Made by a program: the position numbers and the translations under genes. A stretch of 64,000 bases of DNA from Durusdinium trenchii (Eukaryota; Sar; Dinophyceae; Suessiales; Symbiodiniaceae): contig CAXAMN010026772.1 of NCBI GenBank assembly GCA_963970005.1, positions 124,001 through 188,000 on the forward strand, given 5' to 3'. Shown one piece after another: positions 46,245-58,927 of the stretch (position 1 is its first letter; the number at the start of each line of letters is the position of its first letter). The notes beneath the pieces were generated by a model. That model ran no database searches. It had not been told where the DNA came from and saw only the letters and a program-made list of their open reading frames with translations.

Positions 46245-46397
46245 ATGGCCTTGGCCCTGGAGGACTACGGCGAAGAAACCATCAAGAAACCTTCCCAGGA
46301 TCCCCACAGCATCCATGAGGGGCGTCAAAAAGGCGCTATTCGGCGGCGCCTGGTCAGTTTGGCAGCGGACGGGCAGCTGAGCGGTTCACCAAGCTGA
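46245..46397 (+). CDS. small ORF (50 aa), unknown
   Basis: ATG to TGA, preceded by CTCAAGG, which would be usable as a splice-leader acceptor. It reads MALALEDYGEETIKKPSQDP, then a basic segment (GRQKGAIRRRLVSLAADGQ). The charged composition and GC-rich third positions stand out from the surroundings. It may be the first exon of a longer gene. Confidence 0.3.
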   Translation: MALALEDYGEETIKKPSQDPHSIHEGRQKGAIRRRLVSLAADGQLSGSPS

Positions 46398-48368
46398 AGT
46401 GGTGCCGATCGTTCATGGAGGGGGGTTCACATGGGCATGCATCAAAACCTGGACCCCCAAAACCATCTGGCAATTACGCAGTTTGTTGTGTTCCTTTGGA
46501 TTTTTGGAGGGTCAAGCAAGGTCCATCGTTTTGCTTTCACCATTTCACCATGTTCACTGCTCATATCGATTCAGTGGGGAAGTGCAGTATGTGTAGTTCA
46601 TCAGTCTTAGTCGCCACTTCCTCTTCTTCTTTCTTTACTCAGGTCTTGCGTTCTATAAATCCACCCTCTGACAGGTCCGGTAGACCACAAACCTGCTCTC
46701 CGACCAGGTCTGGGCGCCGACTCCATGACGATCCGAGTGAGGGCGCCCAGAGCAAACCAAATCCCAAACAATCCATGGGACTGGAACGTTTGCCGATCAA
46801 ATTTGGGGTGGATTTGAGATGCCTTACGGCTCAATCAATGGTCAATGTAGGTCAATCTTCATGGATTGTGGGGGGAATTAGGGGGGTGTTCACACCTTCT
46901 CTTTGGACTATTTATCTATATATATATATGTAATATATTGTCATGTGGCACGCAGGTGCGAATCTCTGCGTGGAGCGCACCGTAGTTTTCGTCTGTGCGA
47001 CGGCAGGCAGCTCATGCACCTGGCAAATCCAGCTGGTGGAACACCCACGTATCGTTTTCTGGCTCTGTGGAATGGCATGTTTGTTTGTTCTGTTTCAAGG
47101 ATGTCATGGAATAGGCTGCTGGCTAGACCATATGGCTGGGTGAAACGGTAAAAAACATGATGTCATGGCAATGCAAACAACATCGATAGCCATACCTGTC
47201 CCTTTTGAACGGTGCAGGGAATCGTAAGCAAACCAGGGAGACTTTCCATCCAGCTGTATGGCATGGTCAAAACTCAATAGTGACTATGTTTTTGTTTTAA
47301 ACCATACAAGTATATGCTATCAGGAAGCAACCCGAGTTCAATGGCACATGTGAGAGAAAGGGAAACCGAGGTGTCTAAATCTCTATTCTCCGGTGCGCTT
47401 GGACTGGTGAGGAACTCAACATGTTGGATCATTTTGGGTTGGCGTTTCCATGTCCATATCCAACTAGACCAGGATGATTTTCACCGCGACCCCCAATATG
47501 TATATATAGGAAAGAGATGTATATAAAATGATGTAGTATGATGTAAATAATTATGATAGATACAGAATTTCCAGAATCCAATGCATTTCTTATATCTGAA
47601 CCTTCCCCCTTTACTTTCTACCTCCCATAGGGTCTGGATGGTCGAAGATTTTCGTTCGCACAACACCAAAGAATGGTCTTTCACTCAGGCCGACTGAGGC
47701 CTAAAAACGCAAGACATCCGAGCAACCGACGGATGCTCCTGGACTGGTCGAATCGGAGCCCTGCGGGTGCTCCAACCTCGTGACTGGATGCCTCTGGGAG
47801 GGGTGAAACTTCGGCAGGCACGGCACATGGGGCCTGGCGGATCAAGGCAAAGAAAGACGAAAGGGAGGTAATACCAGGTAGGCCGGCTACACACGGTCAC
47901 TCACAAGGTGTTTTGGGTGTTTTGGGGCGATCTTGTCTTTCGCGATCCAAACTGCACTGCTTCAGGGCACTCCTGTTAGTTGGGATTCTGCAGCAACTGA
48001 ATAAACTTGTGAAGCAAGCCTGAGGTGAGTATAATATAGGGTAGCAGCTAGCAAGAGCCATGACGCGACCGTCAAGGTATACTGAAGCATCCAACAAAAA
48101 CGGATCTCATTCCAACACCCTCTGAAACAACAACCATAGGGGTGGGTTTGCGGGGTCCAGCTACCTTCTGACGATGTTCATTAACAGTCTCGTTCATTAC
48201 TACAATTTCGCTTCAGTAATATTGCTCTACCAAGCTTGTTGTGTTAGTTTTTGCGCCTACTTGCTGGCTGATGCCACTTGTTTGCTGCTCCGTTTGTTGT
48301 TTGCTATCCTTTGTTGGTGTTTACTATACTTTGCTGTCGCGTGACAAGGGATGTTGCGGGGGAAGTAC

Positions 48369-48423
48369 ACAGTGCTCCACAGTGCTCGGACAGTGCTCTG
48401 ACAGTGCTCAAAACAGTGCTCGG
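48369..48423. repeat. ACAGTGCTC repeats, five copies
   Basis: ACAGTGCTC at five places spaced 10-13 bases apart with variable two- to four-base spacers. It lies just before the inverted repeats at 48.8-49.0 kb. Confidence 0.8.
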
Positions 48424-48830
48424 AAGTCAAAAACATGGAAAATAACAGCGATTCGGGCAGTAGTAGTGCAAAACGATGGAAATTTAGAATTCTAGGCTTT
48501 TTATTGATTCCTTTACCACTCCTGTGGCCATACCCACAGCACTGCGGAGCACTGTGTTGCCATGTAGTCCCCGGCTGCGTTGTGTGCACAGGAGTCAAAG
48601 CCATGGTCGCTCCAGGTCATGATGGCGCTCTACTCTGTTTGCTGTCCCCCATCTCTTGTGTCCTTCTTTGGCTCTTGTTGCTGACGCTGCAACTCTTCTT
48701 CTATACGTGGCGCAGCCCTGTGTCACCGGCTTCGCAAGTTTGTTCTTCCTGTGTCACTGGCTTCACAAGTTCTTTTAAATGCTGTGTTGGCCCACCGCTG
48801 CTTGCTTGGCGCAACCCTGTGTCGGGTACG

Positions 48831-49038
48831 GTTGATGGACAAAATCCTGCACCACCTCACCACTTTACCCTGGAAGGGTCGCATAGCAACCCCCGTGCCC
48901 CCTCTGAGGAGGTGGTGCAGGATTTTGGACCTTCAACTTGTTTTTGTTTTCTCACTGTGGTGGCCCCAATGTTAACGAGGGAGAACGAGGGCAGCAAGAA
49001 AAGTGTGCGCAAAGTGGTGCAGGATTTTGTCCATCAAC
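48831..49038. repeat. perfect 23-bp inverted repeat with an internal third copy
   Basis: 48831-48853 is the exact reverse complement of 49016-49038 (core GGACAAAATCCTGCACC). A further copy at 48910-48937 is also inverted to the left arm, with 18 exact bases. Hairpins can form in two ways. Confidence 0.85.
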
Positions 49039-50330
49039 AGTAGGGGTGGGTTTGGGGGGTTGGCAAGATAACCTCAGGCTGTTGCCGGTCCAACTACCTT
49101 CTGACGATGTGGGACAGCAGCTCTAGGGCATAGTCATAGTCATGTTAGCGGGTACCGGTTTCCGCCGGTTTCCCCTGAAGACCAGGTGAAAACCACCGTT
49201 TCAACCACAACCAGGCATTTGGCTCACTTCCACCGTTTAAATAAGAGCAAAATATAGCAGACCTTTTCGTCAGCTGTCCCCACTGGCAGACCCATCATTG
49301 ACCCATCTCACTGTCTTGTATTCCCTCAAATGACCTGACCAGTTCGTGACCTATCCAAATGAAATCCCAGGACTTGCGCTCACTGAGAGACACCAAAAAG
49401 GTCACGGCTAGCTTCATTGAACCTCCGATTGTGCCGCTCCTTGAGTTCCGATGTCAAGCTTGTCAGGTCCTGCTTCAGCAGTCGAAACCTCGGCCGTGCA
49501 GCCTGCGTGGCCTAAAAACGTGTGGAACTTCAAGGCTTCTGTGCGATCTCTTTTGGAAGCTGGGAATACATGCAGAACATATTCCCAGAAATCTCCAGAA
49601 GGTCAACTTACCTATAGGGCCAGTGAAAAAAAAAACCAAGCAAAACCAGGACCCAAACCGTGTATAATATCAAATCATATACCAGGACCCTCCAACAGGT
49701 TACCACCTGTGACTTTTAAGTCCACAAAAGCCTCCAAAGGAGACCTGTAGAGTCGGGTGCTGGTAGTTCAACCGGTCAATGTAAACATCAATTCCGAGTG
49801 TCTGGAGGATTCCGAGGGTGTGAGCGGGTGATGGTTGACTGTCTCTCCCGCGTCCCGCGCATGATCAACGGAGGTTCTGGTGGTCCAAACGGGTCTTGGA
49901 CAAAAATGCAAAAGCGAGATCGAAAGAGGTTGCAGGGGCACATGAACAAGAGGTGCCCACACAATCATACCTAGAAGATCCTTTGGGCAGAAATTCTTGC
50001 CTTTTTCGGGAAGAGCGGCTCTTCCCGTCCTGGGGCGGAAATCAGCTGTTTGCCGCGGAAATATTTTTGTTGCCGCGAATATTCCTTTTCAGGAATCCAG
50101 TCAGACAAAGACAACATATTCTACAGGAGTTGAATATTTTTGTGGTTTACATTGGGCATTTCTGCCTGGAACGGTCACCGCAATGAGAAAAACCAATTTG
50201 CAGCGCTTAAGTTTCCACCTCCACCTGCAAATCTGGCTACCATCATATCATATATTATGTGTCTTTGTTTCTTGTGCGGAATGATCACAAAAGGACTAAA
50301 ATCAGTCCAAAGTTGAAAACACCTGGCGCG

Positions 50331-50424
50331 AAAATGCCCGGGAAAAAGGCAGAAATACCCGGGAAAGAGGCGGAAATACCCGGAAAAACGGCGGAAATAC
50401 CCGGGAAACCGGCGGAAATTTCCT
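50331..50424. repeat. 21-bp tandem repeat GAAATACCCGGGAAARRGGCG
   Basis: About 4.5 units with a 21-bp period (starts at 50352, 50373, 50394). Translated on minus it gives GYFRRFP heptads. Related CGCGGAAAT/ATTTCCGCG pieces lie at 49990-50110 and 50640-50760. Confidence 0.8.
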
Positions 50425-51777
50425 GGTAGAAGGCGGGATTCAAGAACAGTGCCTTTGATGCCTTTGAAGGGCTTGAACATATGTCGCAGCCTCTTTGTGA
50501 ATGTCATGAATTTAGAAGTGTCAAAATCGTAGGGTGTCAGATCTTGAGATGTGAAGCTATGCAGAACGATATGTGGTCTGCAATAATGGAAGAGACAACC
50601 TGGTAGGTTGTAATGGTTTTTGAGTTGCTATGTTGGATTTTGCTTGAGGCAAAAATTCCCTGCTGCCCGCGGAAATTCCTACCTGGCGCGGATTTCCCCT
50701 AAATCCGCGAATCCTCCCGGGCAAATCGGACTGAGGCAGAAATTTCTGCCCCAGGTGCTTCTAGGTATATATATATATATATATACCAACACCCGAAACC
50801 TGCCAGGTCTGCTTTGGAGGGTTGTTAGTTAGGCCCTGTTGGAGGTCTCAATTGGTGACCTGGCAGTGAGGGTGCTGGTCTCTGCCAATATATATATATT
50901 GTATATTATACGTGTGTTAGCTATATACACCCTATGGATCCACATACCCTCTAAGAGGGTGATTGGTGACATCTTTATATAAGCGCCAAGGGGGGGTGAT
51001 TAGTCGCACCTTCGCTTCTTTTCGGTGGAGTGGACCTTTGGGAACATCAAGTAGTGAGATACATGTGAAACGAGCTACGTAGCAATCAACAAATGAGGCG
51101 CATTTGGTACGATAGGCACTGTAAGGCTTGAAGGCTTGGGTCGATGTGCTGATAACCAACGATATGTCCGTGCAAGCAGTGTCTATCTTCAAGTGATCAT
51201 TCAAAAACGTTAGGCAAAGTGATGACTGGGATAGAGGATCCAAAAGAATGACGTACTGGGATTGGACCCCCTGGATCACCTTTTTTGCTCCTTGGTGTGG
51301 CCAAAAATCTGACCATGTGGCCCAACCAATCCATGGGACTGAAATATGTACTATATACATCAAATCCTACTAAACATTCTACAAACAAAACACCCCAAAT
51401 TGATCCAGTCCCATGGATATTGATGTTGGGTGCGAGAACAGGAAAATCCAAACACCTCCAAATCAACTGCGTTCTGAATCTGCGTTCTGAACCGGCTGAA
51501 CAAATGCGGAATGGTGTGCATCGTCCACTTTGTGCCCTTCCTCTCTGTTATAGCTGCCCCACAAGCCCCGCAGGCTCTTTGGCTGCCCCACAAAGCGTTG
51601 AATGCAATGCTATCACCTGGCTGTTGCTCAACGGATGTCATTTTTTGGTGTGTGTGTGTGTGGTTTTTATGGGTGACACCTGGTGTTTCACCATGATCTC
51701 ATATATATATATATATATACACACACCTCTGCTCATATACGCATGTTCCAGTGCCAAATCCGGGCTGACTTGCAGAA

Positions 51778-52691
51778 TTGATCCCAGGTTTGTCACCAAA
51801 CACTCCTACTTGTCCAGCCACCATGCTTAATCTAGACTCTTCATTAATAACCCCCCCATATGAAGAGGCTTATGATGTTTGGCGTGCTAGGCGACTCCTT
51901 GTTCTCCAGCCCCTTCAAGCTGTTTGGATCCCGGCACACCTCCTCGAACAAATACCGGAAGAGTTGATTGATAGTGACATGGCTCGAGCGCATGGCTCTT
52001 GTGTCCAAGACATCATTCATATTAGAACGCTGACCATGCAGCTAAACGAGCTGCACTCGCCAACGCAGCTATCCACGACCACATTTATCCGGAAGTTTGT
52101 CAGGCGGTCCTCCAACGACAAGAGTGGTTGACTCGCCTCTGCATTCTCTTGGGGCAAGATGCCCACAAAGAGATTAATGAGTCAGACGATGACAGATTTG
52201 AAGAAGCACTGGAGTCCAAACACCAATTCCCCAAGCTACAGTGGAACGCAGATCCATCATGCTTTTCATGGAGGGTTGAGCAAGGTTGGCCCTCAACGCC
52301 TGCACGATGGCCCTTTTCTGCACAGGACTGGATGAACTTTGGCTCCTTTATCCATGCGCTTCAGTGGTCTTGTGCCCCTGATTTGAGAGTTTCGCTTGCT
52401 GAGCTTGCTGTCCTCTTTGTTCATCTTGGCATCCCATACTCGCAGTTTGAAGATGAACATTGTACCTTCCAAGCCCTTGCCAAATGGATTAAGTCATCCT
52501 TTGCTTTTTGCCGTAGTCAACTTGCTTTCGATATTAAATCCTGGCAAATACGAACCGCGATTGCCCACACTTGGGGCAAATCGATGCCACCAGGGACGCT
52601 TTGTGGGTGTCGCCCCTTCTTTTCGGACGACGCCTTGCTGCTGTTGACTCGTATGTCTGCTTGGGCTTTCGCTGTTGCAGAGTTTCGTTGA
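51778..52691 (+). pseudogene. 5'-truncated LINE polyprotein fragment: RNase H tail plus conserved C-terminal region
   Basis: The first frame (51778-~52027) contains LQAVWIPAHLLEQIPEEL, then DSDMARAHGSCVQDIIHI. The second frame (~52027-52691) begins NADHAAKRAALANAAIHDHI and continues 'WLTRLCILLGQDAH' to 'MPPGTLCGCRPFFSDDALLL'. WIPAH, then an acidic residue, then NADHAAK is the order seen at the end of the RNase H domain of non-LTR elements. The following region with SLAELAVLFVHLG and GCRPFFS matches my memory of dinoflagellate LINE polyproteins. A frameshift lies near 52027, where neither frame alone spans the RNase H end. No reverse transcriptase precedes it, so the copy is 5'-truncated, as LINE insertions usually are. 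Confidence 0.55.
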
Positions 52692-53660
52692 GCTTCTAGG
52701 ACACTGCAAACTTTGTAGACGTACAAGTCCATGAGCCACGAACTTGCCAACTTAGCTGTCCTTTCTTTGGTAGCTGGTTTCTCTCTTCGATTAGTATGAA
52801 AACTTTTCCAACGTCGCAGTTTTTGTGCGCGGAAAACACACACACACCCGGGTAACGTCCTTTTCGTCAGGATTCCGGGACCAGTAACCTCCCTATTTGG
52901 ATTGTAAAGCCTCTTCTACCTCTCGCGGCCACGATCGGATTCCCCTCCATTGAGGTGGCCTGTACCGGCAGTGGAGCGGTAAACGAAAACGTCCACTGCA
53001 AGAAAGGACTTGCCTTGATCCTGCTGGAGGGTGGGCGCAAAAAAACGGAAACAAACAAGTACACAGGTTGTAGTTTCCTTTTTCCTTTTGTGTTTGCGCC
53101 CTGCCCAGATCCGATGAACGTACCCAGGACGATGAGAAGCGCTCCATTTGTTGAGCCCCCATTTTGGTATGAGCTTCATGCCTCTACTAGTAGCATCTAT
53201 GAGCCTATCTCAAGATTGCAGCCATGAGTGCTAGCAATGCATTCATGGGATCATGAAATGTTCGTGGAAACCATGTGGTTCATGAGAACTATCATACTTT
53301 ACTATCATATGTTGATGCACTTTCAATGGGACTATGTGCACTGTTGTTCATGAGTTCATGAGCTGAGGCAAGCTCCACATGAGCTGATGGGGTACTTCAC
53401 TTCCACGGCCAAAAACCGAAGTGGATTGGTGGAGATTGGTGACACCAGGAGATTGGTGGACTGGCAGTGGGTGGATGGGCTTGTGTACACTCTGTTTGAC
53501 CATAAGTATGTATATATCACTAGTTGGTGTATTACCAAATGATTTACACTCGTGAGAACCATCATGTATTGCCATAAAATATGTGATGGAGACTGTGGGT
53601 TCCAAGCAGTGAGGGTATCAATGTCGTAGGATCTCATAGGATCTCATAGTATATTGTATC
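52692..53660. other. interval between the LINE fragment and the decayed frame
   Basis: No gene is supported. Several open minus frames at 52867-53180 are Pro/Ser/Arg-rich and overlap in different frames. A (CA)n run lies at 52840-52848. ATCTCATAG is duplicated at 53631-53650. Confidence 0.4.
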
Positions 53661-53661
53661 C

Positions 53662-54384
53662 ATGGCATTGAGCAGGATGTCTGCTTTCTCCATTCCAACT
53701 TCGAATGAGTATTGTGTGCTTGGTGAGGGCATGAGTGATGAAGACATTAGTGACATTGAGGAGTATGAGGAGGATAATGCTCGATGTGACGAGCATTTTG
53801 AGGCGTAAGAGCAATTGTCCGATGGGTCACCCGGAATGACCAGTTGCAGCTCGCTTTGGCTCTCGCAAACAGAAAAACGGAAAGGGTGGCAAGAATGGGA
53901 GGTCAAAAAGGTGAAGAGGGGCACTGGGAAGAGTAGAAGCCGCCGCACAAAAGTCGTTTGATTGGGAATATTTTTTAAAGAAGGAAACTGAATGGAGAAA
54001 CCATGGCAGTCCATTGCATGAGAATAACTATTGGGAAACCATTTGGGGATACTCTCTTTGATTGGGATGAAGTGGAAAAAGAAGAGGATTGCAAGAGGGA
54101 ATTAATTAGATTCATCGACTAAGAAAGGGCAATTGGGCATCAAGAGGCTTTTAAGCCCTGGAACTGATGATGGGGCTGTCATGGCCACTGATGAAAACAT
54201 TGGGTGTACAGAACCTGCTATGAGGAAAAGAGGGCTCACAGGCATTGGGTTCAATCTGGTGAATTCGAAGGAGTGTCTTTGGATGAGACAGCCAGGGGAG
54301 AAAGAGATGGTTCAGCATGAGCAAAGCACAACCACGGATCAAAGAAAGCGTAGGAGTGTAATGAGAAAGGGGAAGAAAGGATGA
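53662..54384 (+). pseudogene. decayed acidic then basic reading frame
   Basis: From ATG 53662 the frame reads MALSRMSAFSIPTSNEYCVL, then SDEDISDIEEYEEDN, and stops at 53808. The same frame resumes directly with EQLSDGSPGMTSC and a Lys/Arg-rich end (VKKVKRGTGKSRSRRTKVV). Further pieces follow: SLFDWDEVEKEEDCKREL at about 54050-54120, and 54133-54384 (MGIKRLLSPGTDDGAVMATD and on to RKRRSVMRKGKKG). Codons favour AGA/GAA and A/T endings, unlike the other genes here. It looks like an old gene or element broken by stops; no family is recognised. Confidence 0.35.
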
Positions 54385-57300
54385 ATTGGGAACAAAAGGA
54401 GAGTGAGGGCATCAGGAGGTGGTACCAAAAACCCATTTCCACATTTGATTGATGAGGTGAACATATATGGCTTGAAAGGGAAGGGAGTCATCCAATGCCG
54501 GACCTATTCAACAAAACAGTCCGAAAGCCCGAAACTAAAACGACAATGTAACACTGGAAAAACACCCCCGCATAGCGTCCCCCCTCTCGGTCTCTTTTTC
54601 CCGGGTTCCGACCTCAAAACCCGGAGCCCTTAGAGTTCATGGGTTCCGAACGCATCGACCAGTCGCACCGACGACGACGAGAGATGACCGCCGGAAGACT
54701 GGGTGCTTTCACTCTGATCTGTGGAGGCCCAGGCTCAGAGACCGCCAGGTCACTCTGACGTCCCAAAAAAGGACGCCAGCAAGCCGGTTGACAGGGCCCC
54801 ACAACAGGGCCGCCAGGGCCCCGCTTCGCCCCACCCGCTCAGAGCCGCGCCCAGGCGGCTCGGAGGGTCTCGCACCTTGAAGGCGATGAAGCATCACCAG
54901 GGTTTCTTGTCGCCTTTCTTGTCCAGTCCGATAAGCCTCAGAAGCGCTTACAGCGAGCCGAGCTGGCTGAGCGAGCGGAGCGAGCGGCTTTGGGGCACGT
55001 TGCCGGCTGGGTCGGTTTGGTTGGGTGTTTGCTCTTCCAGTGGCCGGTGGATCGGAGGTTTGAAGCTAAGATTTGGATGAAAGGACATCGAGCTCTTCCA
55101 ACAGAACGCCCTAATTTCAGTGTTCAGTGTCGGACCATCGCGGACCATCCTGGCAACCGCGGGTTTATTCAACAGTGAACGTGACTGGCGCAAACATCCC
55201 AGGAACAGTTGATCTATACCCATCTGTGCAATGTGCATTGGCAGTGTGGTGCTCCGCCAAATGCAAGATTCGCCGCCTTTGTCTGCCTATATATTCATAA
55301 TCCTGCACCAAGAAATTTGAGAAGCCTCGGTCGGATCATGATCTGTGATATGGCCCTTTATGACGTGTTTGTTAAATTCAAAATAATGTATGGCAGCATG
55401 TGTGTTACAGTGTTATTCTGAAAGAATAAAACTACAACACCACTAAACCACAACTTTATCACTTCAACACTTAATGTTATAGCATCGTGTTCCCATGCTT
55501 CATCTTTTGAGGCCGACTCTGACACCCACTGAACTCATTTTTTGGTGACAGCGGGTGCCCGCACTCGTACCTTGATCTCGCAAACGTTTCCGTTGCAAAG
55601 GACCGAGGCTTTCATCTGGCAGAGCGACGCTGGCAGAGCGACGCTGGCGCTGTTGCGAAATGGAGACAGATCCGGGTCCGACCTGGGTGGGGACCCTCGT
55701 TCGATGGTGTGCCACCCAGGCTCGCAAAGTCTGGCCCCTCCGTTCAGGGACCGGGCCGGACCCGAATTCTATGGAGGGGCTTGGAATCTCAAATCCTGGT
55801 TTCGAGGGACCGGGAGGGAAAGGCCTGTCTTCACGGATGGAGGGAAAGGATGGGAAAGGCCTGGGCAGGATGCGCCAGCATGGGTGGTGTTGTCTTTGGT
55901 TTTCGGGGTGAGTTCCTGTATTTGTCAGGTGTCTCAGTTTTTTGTCCACATCATTGGCTGTTGGTTTTGAGATCCACAAGTTACGAGGAGAGCCAGCATG
56001 GGAACAACTCGTATGTGCCCGCACCCAGCTTGCTAGTCCGTAGCATCGGAAGAGGAACAGAAACCACCGTTCGGTGATTTCTATGGCACGAACATGAATG
56101 GCCAACAAAAGATGGTTCTGCCCAGATGCTCCGAATCCGTTGGTCCCTCAAAAACCGACAAAGCCGGGATTGCTTCGGCGAAACGGACACCCGAATACAG
56201 GGTCGCGTCTACATGAAAAAGATCATAGTTGCTCCTAGAATCTATAGAAACAAATGGTCTGAGACAGTCTCACCATGTTCACCTAGTCTCACCGTCCCTG
56301 TAGCTATTCAAGGATCAGTATACAGAAGATGGGGGCCAAACGAGGTCAAAACCCACCGTCCCACCATGATCTCACCACCGGACCGCGACGACTTCGGACG
56401 GAGGTGATGGAGGTGGACCCGGGTGGAGCAATGTGGAATCATTAAGACACCCCCAGCGATTTGGATGGTAAAACCATATATAAAACCTCTTCAGGTTTGG
56501 GGGGGGTTGTCAATGAAGATTCTGCATTAAGGCACATCTGGGATCGAAGACTGGCGAGCTCGAAGACGGGGTCGCGTGACCCTCCGTCGGACGACGCGAC
56601 GTGACCCACGTGAAGATCTGAAGAAGCAGGACAGCGGCGCGGTAAATTTCTTTTTGTTGACCTGGCAACTGCGGTGGGATGACCACCTAGATCCTCCAGT
56701 TCGTAACTTAGAATATGGGACATGAGCCTATAAACATAGGTACTTTGATGTTTTGGGGCATGCCCACGGCTGGGCAAAGGAGCATGGGTCCACGCAATCT
56801 TTTGTGACATCCCCAATCCCAAACACGCATAATGTGATTCCTGATCAGGAGTGGTTTCAAACGGGGTATTTACGGTAAATACCTGGTACCGAGCTCGATT
56901 GCTTCTTTTTGTGTCAGTGCAGTTCAACTTGATCGATCGGTCTGTGAACCACACGATCACATCCTCCGAAATCAACATCGAAAATGCACGAAAACGGGTG
57001 GCCAAATGCCTGTGGCTCACCAATCAACGCCCGTAGTTGGTGCATACACGCCCGTGAAATATCAAACAAGAGACACATGCGCAGACTCAAGTACAAGTAC
57101 GGCAATGACTCCAAAAGATGTGTCTCATGCCGCAACAGCAAACAAAAAAACACACTGCATGAAGACGAAGTGCTGCTCCATTTCGCTGTAAATTGATGCT
57201 GGATTGGATTAACACGTGAACTACAAACATATTCAACACACATATTCAGTCTGGAATATCGGAATATCTCGGAATCACATGGAACTGTATGATACTGGAT

Positions 57301-58596
57301 TCAAGGACAGTCGTTTTCCCAATACATTGGGGACTGGTGTCCCCCAAAGGCCTGTACTCCGCATCCAGGCGATCGGCACCTTGTAATTACTCATCCTCCC
57401 TAGCAGGTCTCCTGATCCTTCGAGGCTTGGGGGGGGAGGGTGTACAGGTACAGGTCGATCCAGTGGTGTGACCGGTCTCGATCCATTGGTGTGACCGGTG
57501 CGGATTTGCCACGGTGATTTTCGGATGAATGTCACGAGTCTCCACCGACGGAACGGTTGTATACAGGGCTGTGTAGGGGCTGGGCTGGCTGAGCTGCTCA
57601 GCCAAGACCACTCCTTAGGGCTTCTACTTCGAGTGCCACTTGGCTCTTGGCTCAGGGTCACTCTCTTGATCAAGTTTGCACTTCGCACTTCGCACTGATT
57701 GGATGTATTTACGTATATAATTACTTCCTGGAACCCCAAACAACCAGAAACAAATGGTTGTTCCAATATGGCAATTGAACTCCTTTACATAGGAAATGGC
57801 TGGGACTGGGGAGTTCCATCCATTTCTTTCTGGTTGTTGGACTTTCGACGAAGCGAACTGGGAGGTTCAACGAATCAGTTTCTACCTGCGAATGTCCTGG
57901 TCAAACCTTCTGCACTCCTTTATTTCTCGCTGTCTGTGACCGTAGCCAGCGTTGCTTTTGCACTCCACTCATGTCAACAAGGCTTATGTAATGTTATATA
58001 ACAACCCTCCATCTAGGGAGCCAAACCGCAAATCAGAGTCAGGTTGGAGTAAAGGACCCCCCCGAGCAAAAGCATAGTTGGGTCTTTCTACTGACTGCGC
58101 ATACGTTCCTCGGGGGGTCTATACATGCACCCAACTTCAGTCGACTTGGTCTACGCCGTTGCGAACCAAGCCAAGCGCCACGGCCCGAAGTAACACCTTT
58201 CGACGCACCTTCTTGATGTGCGAGACGGCCTTTTCTTGGAGGAAGCTCAGCCTCAAACACTCAGGTGAAAGGTTTGTCTGCACTCAGAATGGAATTGTCT
58301 TGAAAGAAAGAACAAGAGTCATTGTGGAGCTTCACCGTCTTTCTTTCCGTTTGGCGGAAGAGATGTTCCGTGTGTGATCGTTTTTTTCAACTGGATGGCT
58401 TTGAGACGTTCAGATTTAAACTCTGGGAAAATCATATCTGAAACCACCAAATGTATCCAGATGTAAATAAGTACTTGAGGTCCATTTCACCCTTAAAAAC
58501 CTGAGGGTCATTTCGCCATCTTTCGCCTCTGATCGTTGGATCTTCGGTAAGGCTGATGTCCTCTTTACCCACCCGGAGCAAAATACCACTCGATCT

Positions 58597-58640
58597 TGTT
58601 GTTGTTGTTGTTGCTGTTGTTGTTGTTGTCGTCGTCGTCA
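58597..58640. repeat. (GTT)n/(GTC)n microsatellite
   Basis: A run of GTT with one GCT, passing into GTC. It explains the poly-threonine minus frame. Confidence 0.9.
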
Positions 58641-58927
58641 ACGTTGTTATCCTTTGCTGGCAAATGATCGCTCGTGACCCTCGTGTCTGATCAAGTGTTT
58701 CCCCTGCCTCAGACTTTGAGTCATATCATCACACCTAAATCTAAAATAATCTAAATAAGTCAGTATATGTCAGTATGCATTAAATCATCCATTCGCGGCC
58801 TCCTGTTTCCCGGCACATCAACGGCAGGTCACCGCAAACCATGAATCAGATTGGTCGATCTCTTTTCGTCCGACATGCAGTGGACTGATGTGGGTCAGAA
58901 GCGAATGGAACTTCTGTGAGATTTACA

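Larger units (their letters stand above)
48134..49112. repeat. direct repeats flanking the 48-49 kb palindromes
   Basis: TAGGGGTGGGTTTGCGGGG and CTACCTTCTGACGATGT at 48134-48178 recur as TAGGGGTGGGTTTGGGGGG and CTACCTTCTGACGATGT at 49040-49110. The right copy has about 30 extra bases between the two modules. The repeats enclose about 0.9 kb with the ACAGTGCTC and inverted repeats. Confidence 0.7.
35600..51777. other. long repeat-rich interval with few exon candidates
   Basis: The candidates are listed separately (40577-40685, 44100-44369, 46245-46397). The plus frame 38074-38424 has a hydrophobic run (GALLCGCIGAINDLLLAMWL) and the minus strand over it is also open, so I call neither. The interval holds microsatellites (36.8-37.3 kb), GGCGAGCC repeats (39830-39880), (TA)n tracts (39960-39988, 42733-42750, 44510-44550, 50764-50785, 51700-51722) and the inverted repeats at 48-49 kb. 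Confidence 0.4.

Noticed and set aside
48435..49043. 202-residue plus-strand frame with hydrophobic runs, as a membrane protein
   Set aside because: It spans the inverted repeats and changes composition; best explained by the repeat structure.
55500..56108. Overlapping open frames on both strands
   Set aside because: GC-rich sequence lowers stop frequency; no motif, splice site or codon bias favours one strand.
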